DNA of 64,000 nt from Parasporobacterium paucivorans DSM 15970 (GTDB lineage Bacteria; Bacillota; Clostridia; Lachnospirales; Lachnospiraceae). Under the pieces are notes generated by a model that saw only the letters and a list, made by a program, of their open reading frames with translations, did not search any database and was not told the DNA's origin. Below are positions 44,344-54,383 of this stretch, piece after piece (position 1 is the stretch's first letter; each line of letters starts with the position of its first letter). The stretch is from contig NZ_FQYT01000006.1 of NCBI RefSeq assembly GCF_900141895.1, positions 50,193-114,192 on the forward strand, written 5' to 3'. Position numbers and translations under genes: made by a program.

Positions 44344-45317
44344 TAAAAAGACCGAGAAGATTAAGAAGAAATGAACACATACGGAATCTGGTCAGGGAAA
44401 CCAGAATAAGCAAATCGGCACTGATTTATCCGATATTTATCGTTGAAGGGGAAGGAATCAAAGAAGAGATACAGTCCATGCAGGGACAGTACAGATACAG
44501 CGTTGACAGGCTGTCTGAAATATGTGAGGAGTGCCTGAATGCGGGGGTACATAATCTGCTCCTGTTTGGAATCCCTTCAGAAAAGGATGAATACGGTACC
44601 GGCGGCTACGCTTCGGACGGTATCGTGCAGAAAGGCCTGATCGAGATAAAAGAAAAATATCCTGACCTTTTTCTGATTACCGACGTCTGTATGTGTGAAT
44701 ACACATCCCATGGTCATTGCGGGATTCTAAATGGGGACTATGTGGATAATGACGAGACCCTGGAATATCTTGCCCGGATTGCATTATCCCACGCCCAGGC
44801 AGGTGCGGACATGGTTGCACCCTCGGACATGATGGACGGCCGTGTCGCGAAAATAAGAGCAGTTCTGGATGAGAATGATTATTCTGACATCCCGATTATG
44901 TCCTATTCCGTGAAATATGCCTCTTCGTTTTACGGACCTTTTCGGGAGGCGGCAGGATCCAGCCCGGCATTTGGAGACCGGAAATCCTACCAGATGGATT
45001 ATCATAACAGGAAGGAAGGGTTGAAAGAGGCTCTCCTTGATATCGAAGAAGGCGCAGATATCATCATGGTAAAGCCTGCGATGTCCTACCTGGATCTTGT
45101 AAGTGAAATCTCAAAAATCTCCAATGTTCCACTTGCCACATACAGTGTGAGTGGGGAATACGCCATGGTGAAATCTGCTGCAAATGCCGGCTTCATCGAC
45201 GAAGACAGCATTGTCTGCGAAATGGCGGTCAGCGCATTCCGGGCAGGAAGTGATATGTACATAACGTACTATGCGAAGGAACTTGCCAGATTTATTGATG
45301 AAGGGAGAATCGGGTGA
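44340..45317 (+). CDS. hemB: Porphobilinogen synthase (ALA dehydratase)
   Basis: Condenses two 5-aminolevulinates. It has 325 residues. The three-Cys stretch DVCMCEYTSHGHCG marks the zinc-dependent type. The two active-site Lys are in SYSVKYASSFYGPFR and IMVKPAMSYLD. Its stop overlaps the hemL start. Confidence 0.96.
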   Translation: MIKRPRRLRRNEHIRNLVRETRISKSALIYPIFIVEGEGIKEEIQSMQGQYRYSVDRLSEICEECLNAGVHNLLLFGIPSEKDEYGTGGYASDGIVQKGLIEIKEKYPDLFLITDVCMCEYTSHGHCGILNGDYVDNDETLEYLARIALSHAQAGADMVAPSDMMDGRVAKIRAVLDENDYSDIPIMSYSVKYASSFYGPFREAAGSSPAFGDRKSYQMDYHNRKEGLKEALLDIEEGADIIMVKPAMSYLDLVSEISKISNVPLATYSVSGEYAMVKSAANAGFIDEDSIVCEMAVSAFRAGSDMYITYYAKELARFIDEGRIG

Positions 45318-46612
45318 TGGAAAACAGACATGCAAACTCAGAAAGGCTGTTTGGGGAAGCGGTTTCATACATACCCGGAGGAGTTAACAGTCCGGTCCGG
45401 GCCTTCAGTTCAGTCGGCATGTCGCCGCTGTTCATAAAGAAATCCGAAGGTCCCCATATTATCGATGCGGACGGAAACCGGTACATTGATTATGTATGTT
45501 CATGGGGTCCAATGATACTTGGACACAATAACAGTGAAGTATATGATGCAGTAGTTGAGGCAGCAAAAAATGGATTGAGTTTCGGTTATGCGACAGAAAT
45601 TGAAGTCAAAATGGCCAAACTGATCTGTGAAATGGTTCCGTCTGTGCAGATGGTAAGAATGGTAAATTCTGGTACGGAGGCAGTCATGAGCGCAATCCGG
45701 GCTGCTCGCGGCTTTACAGGAAGAAACAAGATACTGAAATTCGAGGGCTGTTACCACGGGCACACGGACTCCATGCTTGTGAAGGCGGGATCCGGCCTTA
45801 TGACCTCGGGAATACCGACAAGTGCAGGCGTGCCTCAGGGATGCACGCAGGACACGCTGCTGGCGGCCTATAATGACCTGGAAGGCATTGAAAAGATATT
45901 TCAAACGTCCGGAGATGAGATTGCGGCGGTAATCGTTGAACCAGTTGCAGCCAACATGGGTGTTGTACTCCCGGGCAAAGGATTTCTCGAGAGATTACGA
46001 TCCCTCTGTGACAGCAATGGTGCCGTTCTGATTTTTGATGAGGTAATAACCGGATTCAGACTGTCAGCCGGCGGAGCAGGTGAATACTTCGGCATCAGAC
46101 CAGACCTGATTACTTTCGGAAAAATAATCGGGGCAGGCATGCCGGTAGGTGCATATGGAGGCAGCAGGGAAATTATGGAGTGCATATCACCCTCCGGGCC
46201 CGTATACCAGGCGGGAACTCTCAGCGGGAATCCGATTGCCATGAATGCAGGGTACACACTGCTGTCCATTCTTAAGAACCACCCAGAATATTATGCGGGA
46301 ATCAATCATAATGCTGAAACCCTATTTGAAGGAATGAAGCAGATTATCCGTGAAGCAGGTCTTCCGTACAGAGTCAATTATATCGGCTCGTTGGGAAATG
46401 TATTTTTTACGGACACAGATGTTACGGAGTATGGCAGTGCATCGAAGTCAGATACAAAGATGTATGCGCAATTTTTTCGATTTATGCTCAGCCAGGGGAT
46501 ATGCCTGGCACCGTCCCAGTTTGAGGCGATGTTCGTTTCTTACGCCCATGATGACAGCATTATAAGGGACACCCTCAATGCGTTTGAAAAATTCATTCAT
46601 TCTTTGAAATAA
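45317..46612 (+). CDS. hemL: Glutamate-1-semialdehyde 2,1-aminomutase
   Basis: PLP enzyme making 5-aminolevulinate. It has 431 residues, with the substrate loop GGVNSPVRAF, the VNSGTEAVMSAIRAARG segment, IFDEVITGFR, and the PLP Lys in ITFGKIIGAGMPVGAYG. I chose the ATG at 45317, in a TGATG arrangement with the hemB stop; GTG at 45314 is equally possible. A 39-base gap then separates it from cbiD. Confidence 0.96.
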   Translation: MENRHANSERLFGEAVSYIPGGVNSPVRAFSSVGMSPLFIKKSEGPHIIDADGNRYIDYVCSWGPMILGHNNSEVYDAVVEAAKNGLSFGYATEIEVKMAKLICEMVPSVQMVRMVNSGTEAVMSAIRAARGFTGRNKILKFEGCYHGHTDSMLVKAGSGLMTSGIPTSAGVPQGCTQDTLLAAYNDLEGIEKIFQTSGDEIAAVIVEPVAANMGVVLPGKGFLERLRSLCDSNGAVLIFDEVITGFRLSAGGAGEYFGIRPDLITFGKIIGAGMPVGAYGGSREIMECISPSGPVYQAGTLSGNPIAMNAGYTLLSILKNHPEYYAGINHNAETLFEGMKQIIREAGLPYRVNYIGSLGNVFFTDTDVTEYGSASKSDTKMYAQFFRFMLSQGICLAPSQFEAMFVSYAHDDSIIRDTLNAFEKFIHSLK

Positions 46613-46651
46613 AAACCGTCAACAAAAAATGGACAAAGGAAATTCTCAAAA

Positions 46652-47863
46652 ATGAAAACCGGCCTTGAAGATAAATATATTCTGAAAAACAATAAAAAGC
46701 TGTATTTCGGCTATACCACGGGAAGCTGTGCGGCTGCCTCGGCAAAAGCGGGCGCACTCATGCTGTTTACCGGAATCCCACAGGAAAGAATTGACCTCAT
46801 GACACCGAAGGGAATCCTCCTGCATCTGGAAATAGTGGAAATCAGGATAGAGAAAGATGAAGTCATATGTGCCGTCAGAAAGAACGGAGGGGATGATCCG
46901 GACGCCACGCACGGGATACTTATCTACACCCGTGTCAAAAAAAACGCATACGATGAAATCAGGATTGATGGCGGAATCGGTGTCGGAAGGGTTACAAAAA
47001 AGGGGCTGGAGCAGGAGATTGGAAGCGCGGCCATTAACAAGGTTCCCAGGAAGATGATTCGGGAGAATGTCAAAAAGGTCTGTGAGGACTTTGACTATAA
47101 TGGCGGATTGGATATTGAAGTCTTTGTACCCGAGGGAGAAGCGGTTGCGAAAAAAACCTTTAATCCCATGCTTGGGATCATCGGGGGGATATCTGTGCTG
47201 GGAACCAGTGGAATCGTAATGCCCATGAGCGAGGCCGCCCTGATTGACAGCATTCGGGTGGAAATGAGGGTCAAGAAGGAGAGTAACGACAGTGATTACC
47301 TGATAGTAACTCCTGGAAATTATGGAACATATTTTTCCATTGACAACCTGAACCTGCCGGACGATTTCATGCTCAAGTGCAGCAATTACGTCGGGGAGAC
47401 TGTCGATATTGCTCTGGAGCTTGGAATCCGGGGAATCCTGTTTGTCAGCCATATCGGAAAATTCATCAAGCTGTCGGGGGGAATCATGAATACCCATTCG
47501 GCCTTCGCAGACTCCAGGATGGAGCTGATGGCCGCAAACGCGCTGCGAGCCGGCGCCGATGTAGAGACAGCAGCAAGGATACTGGAATGCATCAATACGG
47601 AAGATGCGGTGTCGGTACTGGATGAAAGTGGACTGTTGGAACCGGCAGTGAAAATAATATTAGACAAAATCAGGTTTTACCTGGATAAAAGATCCTGTGG
47701 CAGGCTTGAAACCGCAGTCATCCTGTTTTCAAATGAATATGGAAAACTCGGCTGCACGGAAAACGTAGAGGGACTACTCGAAAAAATAAAGGAGAAAAAC
47801 GGATGGCTGGAAAATTGTACGGTGTCGGAGTTGGGCCAGGAGACCCGGAACTGCTCACCTTAA
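46652..47863 (+). CDS. cbiD: Cobalt-precorrin-5B C1-methyltransferase CbiD
   Basis: SAM-dependent C1 methylation in the anaerobic pathway. The protein is 403 residues, with GYTTGSCAAASAKAGA near the start, KNGGDDPDATHG, and GGIMNTHSAFADSRME. Its last 20 codons are read in another frame by cbiL, giving a 61-base overlap, longer than any other in the operon. The tail is probably a C-terminal extension. The ribosome site (AAAGGA) is distant from the ATG. Confidence 0.93.
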   Translation: MKTGLEDKYILKNNKKLYFGYTTGSCAAASAKAGALMLFTGIPQERIDLMTPKGILLHLEIVEIRIEKDEVICAVRKNGGDDPDATHGILIYTRVKKNAYDEIRIDGGIGVGRVTKKGLEQEIGSAAINKVPRKMIRENVKKVCEDFDYNGGLDIEVFVPEGEAVAKKTFNPMLGIIGGISVLGTSGIVMPMSEAALIDSIRVEMRVKKESNDSDYLIVTPGNYGTYFSIDNLNLPDDFMLKCSNYVGETVDIALELGIRGILFVSHIGKFIKLSGGIMNTHSAFADSRMELMAANALRAGADVETAARILECINTEDAVSVLDESGLLEPAVKIILDKIRFYLDKRSCGRLETAVILFSNEYGKLGCTENVEGLLEKIKEKNGWLENCTVSELGQETRNCSP

Positions 47864-48498
47864 AGGCACTCAGATTAATAAATGAAGCAGATGTCATAAT
47901 GGTACCAGGGGAAGAAGTGGAAGAGAGCCTGGCATACAAAATAGTCAAGGATCACATAAGGGATCCTCATTTGAGAAAGATAGCTGCGGTCTCCATGCCT
48001 ATGACCAAAGACAGTAAGGTCCTGGAGGCAAACCACCGCAATGCCGCCAATGAAGTGGAGGAATACCTGGATGAGGATAAGACCGTGGCCTTCCTGACAC
48101 TTGGAGACCCGACAATCTACTCCACATATATCTATGTCCACAAATTGGTGGAGAAAGATGGATACAATACGGAGATCATCAGCGGAATCACATCATTCTG
48201 CGCCGCTTCGGCCAGGTTGAATGAAGGACTGGTGGAAAAAGAGCAGATGCTCCATGTGGTGCCCTCCTCTTATGGTATCGAAGACGCCCTGCGTCTTCCC
48301 GGAACAAGAGTACTGATGAAGGCAGGCAGCAAAATGCCTCAGATAAAACAGATGCTTAAAGAAACGAACGGGAAAATAGCTATGGTCGAAAACTGCGGAA
48401 TGGAAAACGAGAAGGTCTACTTAAGTCCAGAGGAAATAGATGAAAGAGCGGGCTATTATTCTTTAATAATAATAAAAGAAGCAGAAAGGTTAGGGTAG
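47803..48498 (+). CDS. cbiL: Cobalt-precorrin-2 C20-methyltransferase CbiL
   Basis: SAM methyltransferase for C20. It has 231 residues, with the GVGVGPGDPELLTLKAL SAM loop, FLTLGDPTIYSTYIY and SGITSFCAASA. The AAAGGAG site at 47790 supports this ATG, which lies inside the cbiD frame. Confidence 0.95.
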   Translation: MAGKLYGVGVGPGDPELLTLKALRLINEADVIMVPGEEVEESLAYKIVKDHIRDPHLRKIAAVSMPMTKDSKVLEANHRNAANEVEEYLDEDKTVAFLTLGDPTIYSTYIYVHKLVEKDGYNTEIISGITSFCAASARLNEGLVEKEQMLHVVPSSYGIEDALRLPGTRVLMKAGSKMPQIKQMLKETNGKIAMVENCGMENEKVYLSPEEIDERAGYYSLIIIKEAERLG

Positions 48499-48503
48499 AT
48501 AAA

Positions 48504-49262
48504 ATGATACATTTCGTGGGAGCAGGCAGCGGAGCGGCAGATCTGATAACGATTCGAGGAAAGAATATGCTTGAAGCGGCCGATGTGATAATTTACGCCG
48601 GATCCCTCGTGAATCCGGAACTTCTGGATTACAGGAAAGAAGGATGCGAGGTCCATAACAGTGCATACATGACACTGGAGGAAGTGACAGATGTAATGGA
48701 GAAGGCCGAGAAAGAAGGAAGGACAACAGTTAGGCTTCATACCGGCGACTCCAGTATATATGGAGCGACGAGGGAACAGATCGATATTCTGGATAAGAAG
48801 GGAATAATGTATGATACCTGTCCGGGAGTCAGTTCTTTCTGCGGGGCCGCTTCGAGCCTGAATCTTGAATATACTCTCCCCTCTGTTTCCCAGAGCGTCA
48901 TCATAACGAGGATGGAAGGAAGGACTCCGGTCCCGTCGAAAGAGAGCATTGAATCTTTTGCCGCCCACCACGCCACGATGGTCATATTCCTGAGTACCGG
49001 AATGCTGGATGAGCTCGCCAGGAGACTGGTCAGCGGAGGATATGAAATGGATACCCCGGCTGCCATCGTCTATAAAGCCACTTGGGATGATGAGAAGAAA
49101 TTCATCTGCACCATAGGAACACTGGCGGAAACGGCCAAGGCCAACAATATTACAAAGACAGCCCTGATCATTGTGGGAGATGTTGTCACCCACGCAAGCT
49201 ACGACAGGTCGGAACTATACAACCCCGGATTTGAAACCGAATTCAGGAGAGCGTCCCTATAG
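48504..49262 (+). CDS. cbiF: Cobalt-precorrin-4 C11-methyltransferase CbiF
   Basis: SAM methyltransferase for C11. It has 252 residues, with IHFVGAGSGAADLITIRGK, the RLHTGDSSIYGATREQID motif, and PGVSSFCGAAS. It follows cbiL after five bases. Confidence 0.95.
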   Translation: MIHFVGAGSGAADLITIRGKNMLEAADVIIYAGSLVNPELLDYRKEGCEVHNSAYMTLEEVTDVMEKAEKEGRTTVRLHTGDSSIYGATREQIDILDKKGIMYDTCPGVSSFCGAASSLNLEYTLPSVSQSVIITRMEGRTPVPSKESIESFAAHHATMVIFLSTGMLDELARRLVSGGYEMDTPAAIVYKATWDDEKKFICTIGTLAETAKANNITKTALIIVGDVVTHASYDRSELYNPGFETEFRRASL

Positions 49263-49271
49263 GAGCATTAG

Positions 49272-50312
49272 ATGAAGATCAGCATAATCAGTTTCACGAA
49301 AACAGCTGCCAGACTTAATAAAAAAATCCGGGACCGGATGACTGCGGAAGGAAAACAGATAGTTTCCTACAGCAAAGGGAAAAACAGCTGCGAACCTGGC
49401 ATAATACCCGTAATAGAAAGCGTAACCGAATGGACAGGGGAAATGTTTGAATCCCAGGATGCGATTATATTTATTGGTGCCTGCGCCATCGCCGTCCGAA
49501 GCATTGCACCCTATCTGGTCAACAAATCGAAAGATCCGGCCGTTCTGGTTATCGATGAAAAGGGAAACTATGTCATACCCATATTGTCCGGACATATCGG
49601 CGGTGCCAACGAACTTGCCATGGAAACGGCATCTGTATTGGGTGCAATACCCGTAATCACAACTGCAACGGACTTGAACGGTAAATTTGCGGTGGATGTG
49701 TTTGCGGCAAAGAACAGACTCCACATCTCAGATATGATGTGTGCCAAAGAAATATCAGCGGCGATACTGAACGGGGAAGTTGTTGGCTTTGCCAGTGAAC
49801 TCCCGGTCGAAGGCAGGATTCCACCGGAACTGAATATGTCTGAACATACGGAATATGGAATCCGGATTGCCCTGAACGAATTGCCCGTGCTGTCTGAAAA
49901 GACCTTGCAACTGACTCCGAAGATCGTGACGATCGGCATCGGGTGCAGAAAAGACAAGGACCCTTCGGATATCGAAAAGGCTCTGCTGAGTTTTCTGGAT
50001 TCTCAGGGAATTCCAATGCACGCTGTAGAAAGAATCGCCAGCATTGATTTGAAAAAAGATGAAAAAGGCATTTTGGATTTTGCCCACAAATATAAGATAC
50101 CCCTCAGCTTCCACTCGGCAGAAGAACTGGGCAGTGTCCGGGGCGCTTTCAGTGAATCGGAATTTGTCGAATCAGTAACCGGCGTTTCCGGCGTCTGTGA
50201 AAGGGCAGCTGTACTGGCAGGCGGCAACTGTACCCTGATGGTTAGAAAAACTATTATTAACGGCGTCACACTTGCGGCAGCCGTTGGAAAGAGAAGTGTC
50301 AGATTTGAGTAA
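49272..50312 (+). CDS. cbiG: Cobalt-precorrin-5A hydrolase CbiG
   Basis: Opens the delta-lactone ring of cobalt-precorrin-5A, releasing acetaldehyde. It has 346 residues. The central domain has IFIGACAIAVRSIAPYL, VLSGHIGGANELA and ITTATDLNGKFAVD; the C-terminal domain begins VTIGIGCRKDKD. The end overlaps cbiH. Confidence 0.94.
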   Translation: MKISIISFTKTAARLNKKIRDRMTAEGKQIVSYSKGKNSCEPGIIPVIESVTEWTGEMFESQDAIIFIGACAIAVRSIAPYLVNKSKDPAVLVIDEKGNYVIPILSGHIGGANELAMETASVLGAIPVITTATDLNGKFAVDVFAAKNRLHISDMMCAKEISAAILNGEVVGFASELPVEGRIPPELNMSEHTEYGIRIALNELPVLSEKTLQLTPKIVTIGIGCRKDKDPSDIEKALLSFLDSQGIPMHAVERIASIDLKKDEKGILDFAHKYKIPLSFHSAEELGSVRGAFSESEFVESVTGVSGVCERAAVLAGGNCTLMVRKTIINGVTLAAAVGKRSVRFE

Positions 50313-51036
50313 AATATATGTAGTGGGGATAGGCCCCGGTGAATTTGAACAGATGACTTTCAAGGCTGGAAAAGCCCTTGAAGACTGCGATGTGATTGTT
50401 GGATACACGGTATACGTGGATCTGGTGAAGGAACATTTTCCATCCAAGGATTTTCTTACCACGCCTATGCGCAAAGAGGTCCAAAGATGTGAAATGGCCT
50501 TTGAAGAGGCGTCAAAAGGAAAGACGGTTGCCATGATCTGCAGTGGTGATGCGGGTGTTTACGGAATGACAGGTCTGATGCTTGAAATAGGTGAAAGATA
50601 TCCGGGAGTCACGGTAGAGAATATTTCTGGTGTATCTGCCGTCATCAGCGGAGCCGGGATTCTTGGAGCTCCCCTGATACATGATTTTGCGGTAATCAGC
50701 CTAAGCGACCTTCTGACACCATGGGAAAAAATCGAAAAACGAATCGAAAGTGCGGCTGAGGCGGACTTTGTGCTCTGTTTCTACAACCCCTCCAGCATTA
50801 AGAGGAATGATTACCTTGAAAAGGCGTGCAGTCTGATTCTTAAGCATGCTGCAAAGGATACGGTCTGCGGAATTGCAAAAAATATCGGCAGAGATGAAGA
50901 ACAGTATAGTATTATGACGCTGGAAGAATTAAAGGATACACGAGTGGATATGTTCACTACGGTTTTTGTCGGGAATTCCCAGACAAAGGTTATTGGCAAT
51001 AAGATGGTGACTCCAAGGGGATATAAATATGAGTGA
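50296..51036 (+). CDS. cbiH: Cobalt-precorrin-3 C17-methyltransferase CbiH
   Basis: SAM methyltransferase that also contracts the ring. The SAM loop is YVVGIGPGEFEQMT, followed by CSGDAGVYGMTGL and SGVSAVISGAG. The start is uncertain: GTG at 50296 has GGAAAG four bases upstream, while TTG at 50305 would give the more typical SKIYVVGIGPG beginning. The open frame extends further into cbiG without support. Total length is about 243-246 residues. Confidence 0.93.
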   Translation: MSDLSKIYVVGIGPGEFEQMTFKAGKALEDCDVIVGYTVYVDLVKEHFPSKDFLTTPMRKEVQRCEMAFEEASKGKTVAMICSGDAGVYGMTGLMLEIGERYPGVTVENISGVSAVISGAGILGAPLIHDFAVISLSDLLTPWEKIEKRIESAAEADFVLCFYNPSSIKRNDYLEKACSLILKHAAKDTVCGIAKNIGRDEEQYSIMTLEELKDTRVDMFTTVFVGNSQTKVIGNKMVTPRGYKYE

Positions 51037-53035
51037 TGTGCTGTTATTTGGCGGGACAGCCGAGGGCAGAAAGATTGCAGAATATCTAAGTGAGAATAAA
51101 GTGAAAGTACATACGTGTGTGGCTACGGATTACGCAGGCACCCTTCTTCCAGCCAGCGAAAATGTGTCTGTATCTATAGGACGTCTGGACGTGGCTCAAA
51201 TGAAGGAGCTGATCTGTGAACTGGAAAGACCTCTCGTCATCGATGCCACCCATCCGCATGCGGCCATAGTGACGGAAAATATAAAAAATGCCTGTATCCT
51301 CGCAGGGGCGGAATATATCAGACTGGTCAGGAATTCCAGCGAGAACCCGGATGCATCTTATCTGAGTTTTTCCGATATTGACGGGGCGGTGGAGTATCTT
51401 AAGAAAACGGAGGGCAATATACTTGTAGCAACAGGGAGCAAGGAGCTTTCGAAATATACAGCCATCGACAACTACAGGGACCGTGTTTTCGCAAGGGTTC
51501 TTTCAACCGGTGACGTGGCACAGGAATGCAGCAGGCTTGGGTTTGAAGGAAGAAATCTGATCTGCATGCAGGGTCCATTTTCACTGGAGCTGAATTATTC
51601 CATGCTAAGGCATGTCGATGCGAAATATCTTGTGACAAAAGAATCTGGCGGAAGTGGAGGATTTGCCGAAAAATTAGAGGCTGCCCATAAAGCTGGTGCT
51701 TCGGTGCTCGTAATCGGAAGGCCGGCAGTTGAATCCGGCATGTCATTGTCTGACTGCATCCTTTTATTAAGAACCAGGTTCTTTCCTGAGACTGTTGCAT
51801 CCAGAAAAATCATTTTGTCCGGAATTGGGATGGGAAGCCGCGGCAACATGACCGTTGAGACATGCCAGGCACTGGATTCAGCCGATCTGATTATAGGAGC
51901 AAAACGTCTTACCGATGCGGCAGGGTTTGCAGGCAAGGCGGTCTACAATTCTTACAAGGACAGCGAAATCAAAAAATATATCGAAGAACACCCGGAATAC
52001 CGGAATATCGTAGTTGCACTTTCGGGCGATGCAGGCTTTTACAGTGGAGCAAAACGTCTTCTGAATGTTCTGGATGAATACAAACCTGAAATCCTGTGCG
52101 GAATACCCACTGTATCCTATCTGTGCTCAAAACTGGGAGAATCCTGGGAAGACGCATATCTGGCCAGTATCCATGGAAGAGAGGAAAATATCCTGGACAG
52201 GATTACGAAGTACAGAAAAGTTTTTGCTCTGCTGGGCGGAAACAAAACAGTGGATGGTTTATGCAGAGAACTGATATATTTCAACCTGAAAGATGTCACA
52301 ATCCACGTAGGCGAAAGTCTGTCCTATCCGGATGAGAAGATTACCTCGGGAAAACCGGAAGAAATCCTGGGAAAGAATTTTGCATCCCTGAGTGCAGTCC
52401 TCATCGTAAATGAGAATGTGTTACATAATATCGTAACCCACGGCATCCCGGATGAAGAATTTCTTCGGGCCAGAGTACCGATGACGAAGGAGGAGGTACG
52501 ATCTGTATCTCTGTCAAAGCTTCGTCTGAAAAAGAATTCGATCATCTATGATATTGGTGCCGGCACCGGATCGGTTTCGATTGAAATGTCTCTGCAGTCT
52601 CCGGACGGAATGGTATATGCGATAGAGAAGAATGAAGAAGCAGTCCAATTGATTGAATTAAACCGGATAAAATTCAGAACTGGAAATCTCAGAATCATTC
52701 AGGCTCTGGCTCCGGACGGCCTTGCGGATCTCCCTGCCCCGACCCATGCTTTCATTGGAGGAAGTTCCGGCAATATGAAAGAAATTCTGAAAAACCTGCT
52801 GGAGAAAAATCCTCAGATACGCATTGTCATCAATGCTTCCACCCTGGAAACAATGGGCGAGATTGTGGGGATTATCGGAGAAATTCCTTTGAAAGACCTG
52901 AATATTGTTCAGGTCAATGTATCAAGGGCAAAAAAAATTGGAAATTATCATATGATGGAAGGAGTCAATCCGGTCAGTATCATATCATTTACCGGAGCCG
53001 GACAGGGAGGTACATCTTGCGGATTCCAAGAATAA
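51029..53035 (+). CDS. CbiJ-CbiE-CbiT triple fusion
   Basis: A 668-residue protein with three B12 enzymes in line. Residues 1 to about 250 are cobalt-precorrin-6A reductase CbiJ (LLFGGTAEGRKIAEYL; VIDATHPHAA). About 258-455 is the C5-methyltransferase CbiE (ILSGIGMGSRGNMTVE; ALSGDAGFYSGAKRL). About 465-660 is the C15-methyltransferase/decarboxylase CbiT (DEEFLRARVPMTKEEVRS; IYDIGAGTGSVSIEM). CbiE-CbiT fusions (CobL-like) are common; adding CbiJ at the front is much less so. The start overlaps cbiH by eight bases and the end overlaps cbiA. The three domains are seen directly. Confidence 0.92.
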   Translation: MSDVLLFGGTAEGRKIAEYLSENKVKVHTCVATDYAGTLLPASENVSVSIGRLDVAQMKELICELERPLVIDATHPHAAIVTENIKNACILAGAEYIRLVRNSSENPDASYLSFSDIDGAVEYLKKTEGNILVATGSKELSKYTAIDNYRDRVFARVLSTGDVAQECSRLGFEGRNLICMQGPFSLELNYSMLRHVDAKYLVTKESGGSGGFAEKLEAAHKAGASVLVIGRPAVESGMSLSDCILLLRTRFFPETVASRKIILSGIGMGSRGNMTVETCQALDSADLIIGAKRLTDAAGFAGKAVYNSYKDSEIKKYIEEHPEYRNIVVALSGDAGFYSGAKRLLNVLDEYKPEILCGIPTVSYLCSKLGESWEDAYLASIHGREENILDRITKYRKVFALLGGNKTVDGLCRELIYFNLKDVTIHVGESLSYPDEKITSGKPEEILGKNFASLSAVLIVNENVLHNIVTHGIPDEEFLRARVPMTKEEVRSVSLSKLRLKKNSIIYDIGAGTGSVSIEMSLQSPDGMVYAIEKNEEAVQLIELNRIKFRTGNLRIIQALAPDGLADLPAPTHAFIGGSSGNMKEILKNLLEKNPQIRIVINASTLETMGEIVGIIGEIPLKDLNIVQVNVSRAKKIGNYHMMEGVNPVSIISFTGAGQGGTSCGFQE

Positions 53036-54381
53036 TGATCAGTGCATCTTCCAGTGGAAGCGGGAAGACGCTCGTTACATGCGGATTGCTGAAAACACTT
53101 ATAACAAGGAAAATGAAAACAGCATCTTTTAAATGCGGACCGGATTATATCGATCCTATGTTCCATTCCAGAATCATAGGCGCAAAATCGAAGAACCTGG
53201 ACACTTTTTTTACGGATGATAATATTACAAAATATCTGTTGTGTGAAAGTGCACGGGAAGCAGATATCTCCGTTATAGAAGGTGTTATGGGGTACTATGA
53301 TGGGATGGAGGCATCTTCCGCAAACGGATCTTCTTATGCTCTGGCAAAACTGACCAGGACGCCGGTTATCCTTGTTGTGGACTGCAAAGGAATGAGCCTT
53401 TCCGTTGTGGCCGAAATCGAAGGGTTCGTAAACTTCTTTGAAGACAGCGGGATAAAAGGGGTCATATTAAACCGGATGCCCAAATCTCTGTACAACGAGA
53501 TGAAACAGATTATTGAAGATCGAACTGGAGTGAAGGTGATGGGATATCTGCCTTCGGTCCCCGAGCTGATAATTGAAAGCCGGCATCTCGGACTAGTTAC
53601 TCCGGATGAAATAGACGGGCTGGACGAAAAGCTGGGAAAACTTGCGGCAATCATGGAAGAAGCCCTGGATATTGATGGAATCATAGCAATGGCAGCCGAT
53701 GCTCCTGTGATAGAATATGAGGATGTAAGGATTCCCCATGTGTCAGGAGAACCGGTGATTGCAGTAGCCAGGGATGAAGCGTTCTGCTTTTATTATGAGG
53801 ATAATCTAAAGCTGCTGCAAAAAATGGGTGCAAAGATCATCTACTTTTCACCAATGCGGGATAAAAAAGTTCCGGACGAAGCAGATGCCCTGATGCTGGG
53901 AGGCGGTTACCCGGAGGTTCATGCAAAAATCTTAAGTGAAAACAGCAGTATGCTGGACAGCATCAAAGCTGCCACAGATGGCGGATTGCCGTGTATGGCT
54001 GAATGCGGGGGCTTTATGTATCTCCACGAAGCCATGGAAGACATGGAGGGAAATGTACATAAAATGGCCGGTGTGATAAAAGGAAAAGCATACAAAACCT
54101 CGAAGCTGGGCAGGTTTGGCTATATTAAGCTCACAGCATTGGAAAACCAGTTTCTTGGGAACAAAGGAGATGCAATCAAGGGCCATGAGTTTCATTATTT
54201 TGACAGCACAAATTGCGGTACCTCTTTCCTGGCAGAAAAGCCAAATGGCAAAAAAAGATGGGAATGCATACATGGAAGCACAAACATGGCAGCAGGCTTT
54301 CCGCATCTGTACTATTATTCGAATATCAATGTTCCTTATAATTTTCTTGAAAAAGTTGCAGAGCAAAAAGAAAGGCAGTAA
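53017..54381 (+). CDS. cbiA: Cobyrinate a,c-diamide synthase CbiA
   Basis: ATP- and glutamine-dependent amidation of the a and c side chains. It has 454 residues. An N-terminal P-loop-like [16 protein letters not shown] and [13 protein letters not shown] lead to a C-terminal class I glutamine amidotransferase domain ([11 protein letters not shown]; catalytic Cys in [10 protein letters not shown]). The start is TTG at 53017 with GGGAGG spaced six bases; an in-frame ATG at 53035 would remove part of the fold. Confidence 0.95.
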   Translation: MRIPRIMISASSSGSGKTLVTCGLLKTLITRKMKTASFKCGPDYIDPMFHSRIIGAKSKNLDTFFTDDNITKYLLCESAREADISVIEGVMGYYDGMEASSANGSSYALAKLTRTPVILVVDCKGMSLSVVAEIEGFVNFFEDSGIKGVILNRMPKSLYNEMKQIIEDRTGVKVMGYLPSVPELIIESRHLGLVTPDEIDGLDEKLGKLAAIMEEALDIDGIIAMAADAPVIEYEDVRIPHVSGEPVIAVARDEAFCFYYEDNLKLLQKMGAKIIYFSPMRDKKVPDEADALMLGGGYPEVHAKILSENSSMLDSIKAATDGGLPCMAECGGFMYLHEAMEDMEGNVHKMAGVIKGKAYKTSKLGRFGYIKLTALENQFLGNKGDAIKGHEFHYFDSTNCGTSFLAEKPNGKKRWECIHGSTNMAAGFPHLYYYSNINVPYNFLEKVAEQKERQ

Positions 54382-54383
54382 AT

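Noticed and set aside
46646..47497. 283-codon minus-strand frame opposite cbiD
   Set aside because: Shadow of CbiD; composition unlike a real protein and no start signal.
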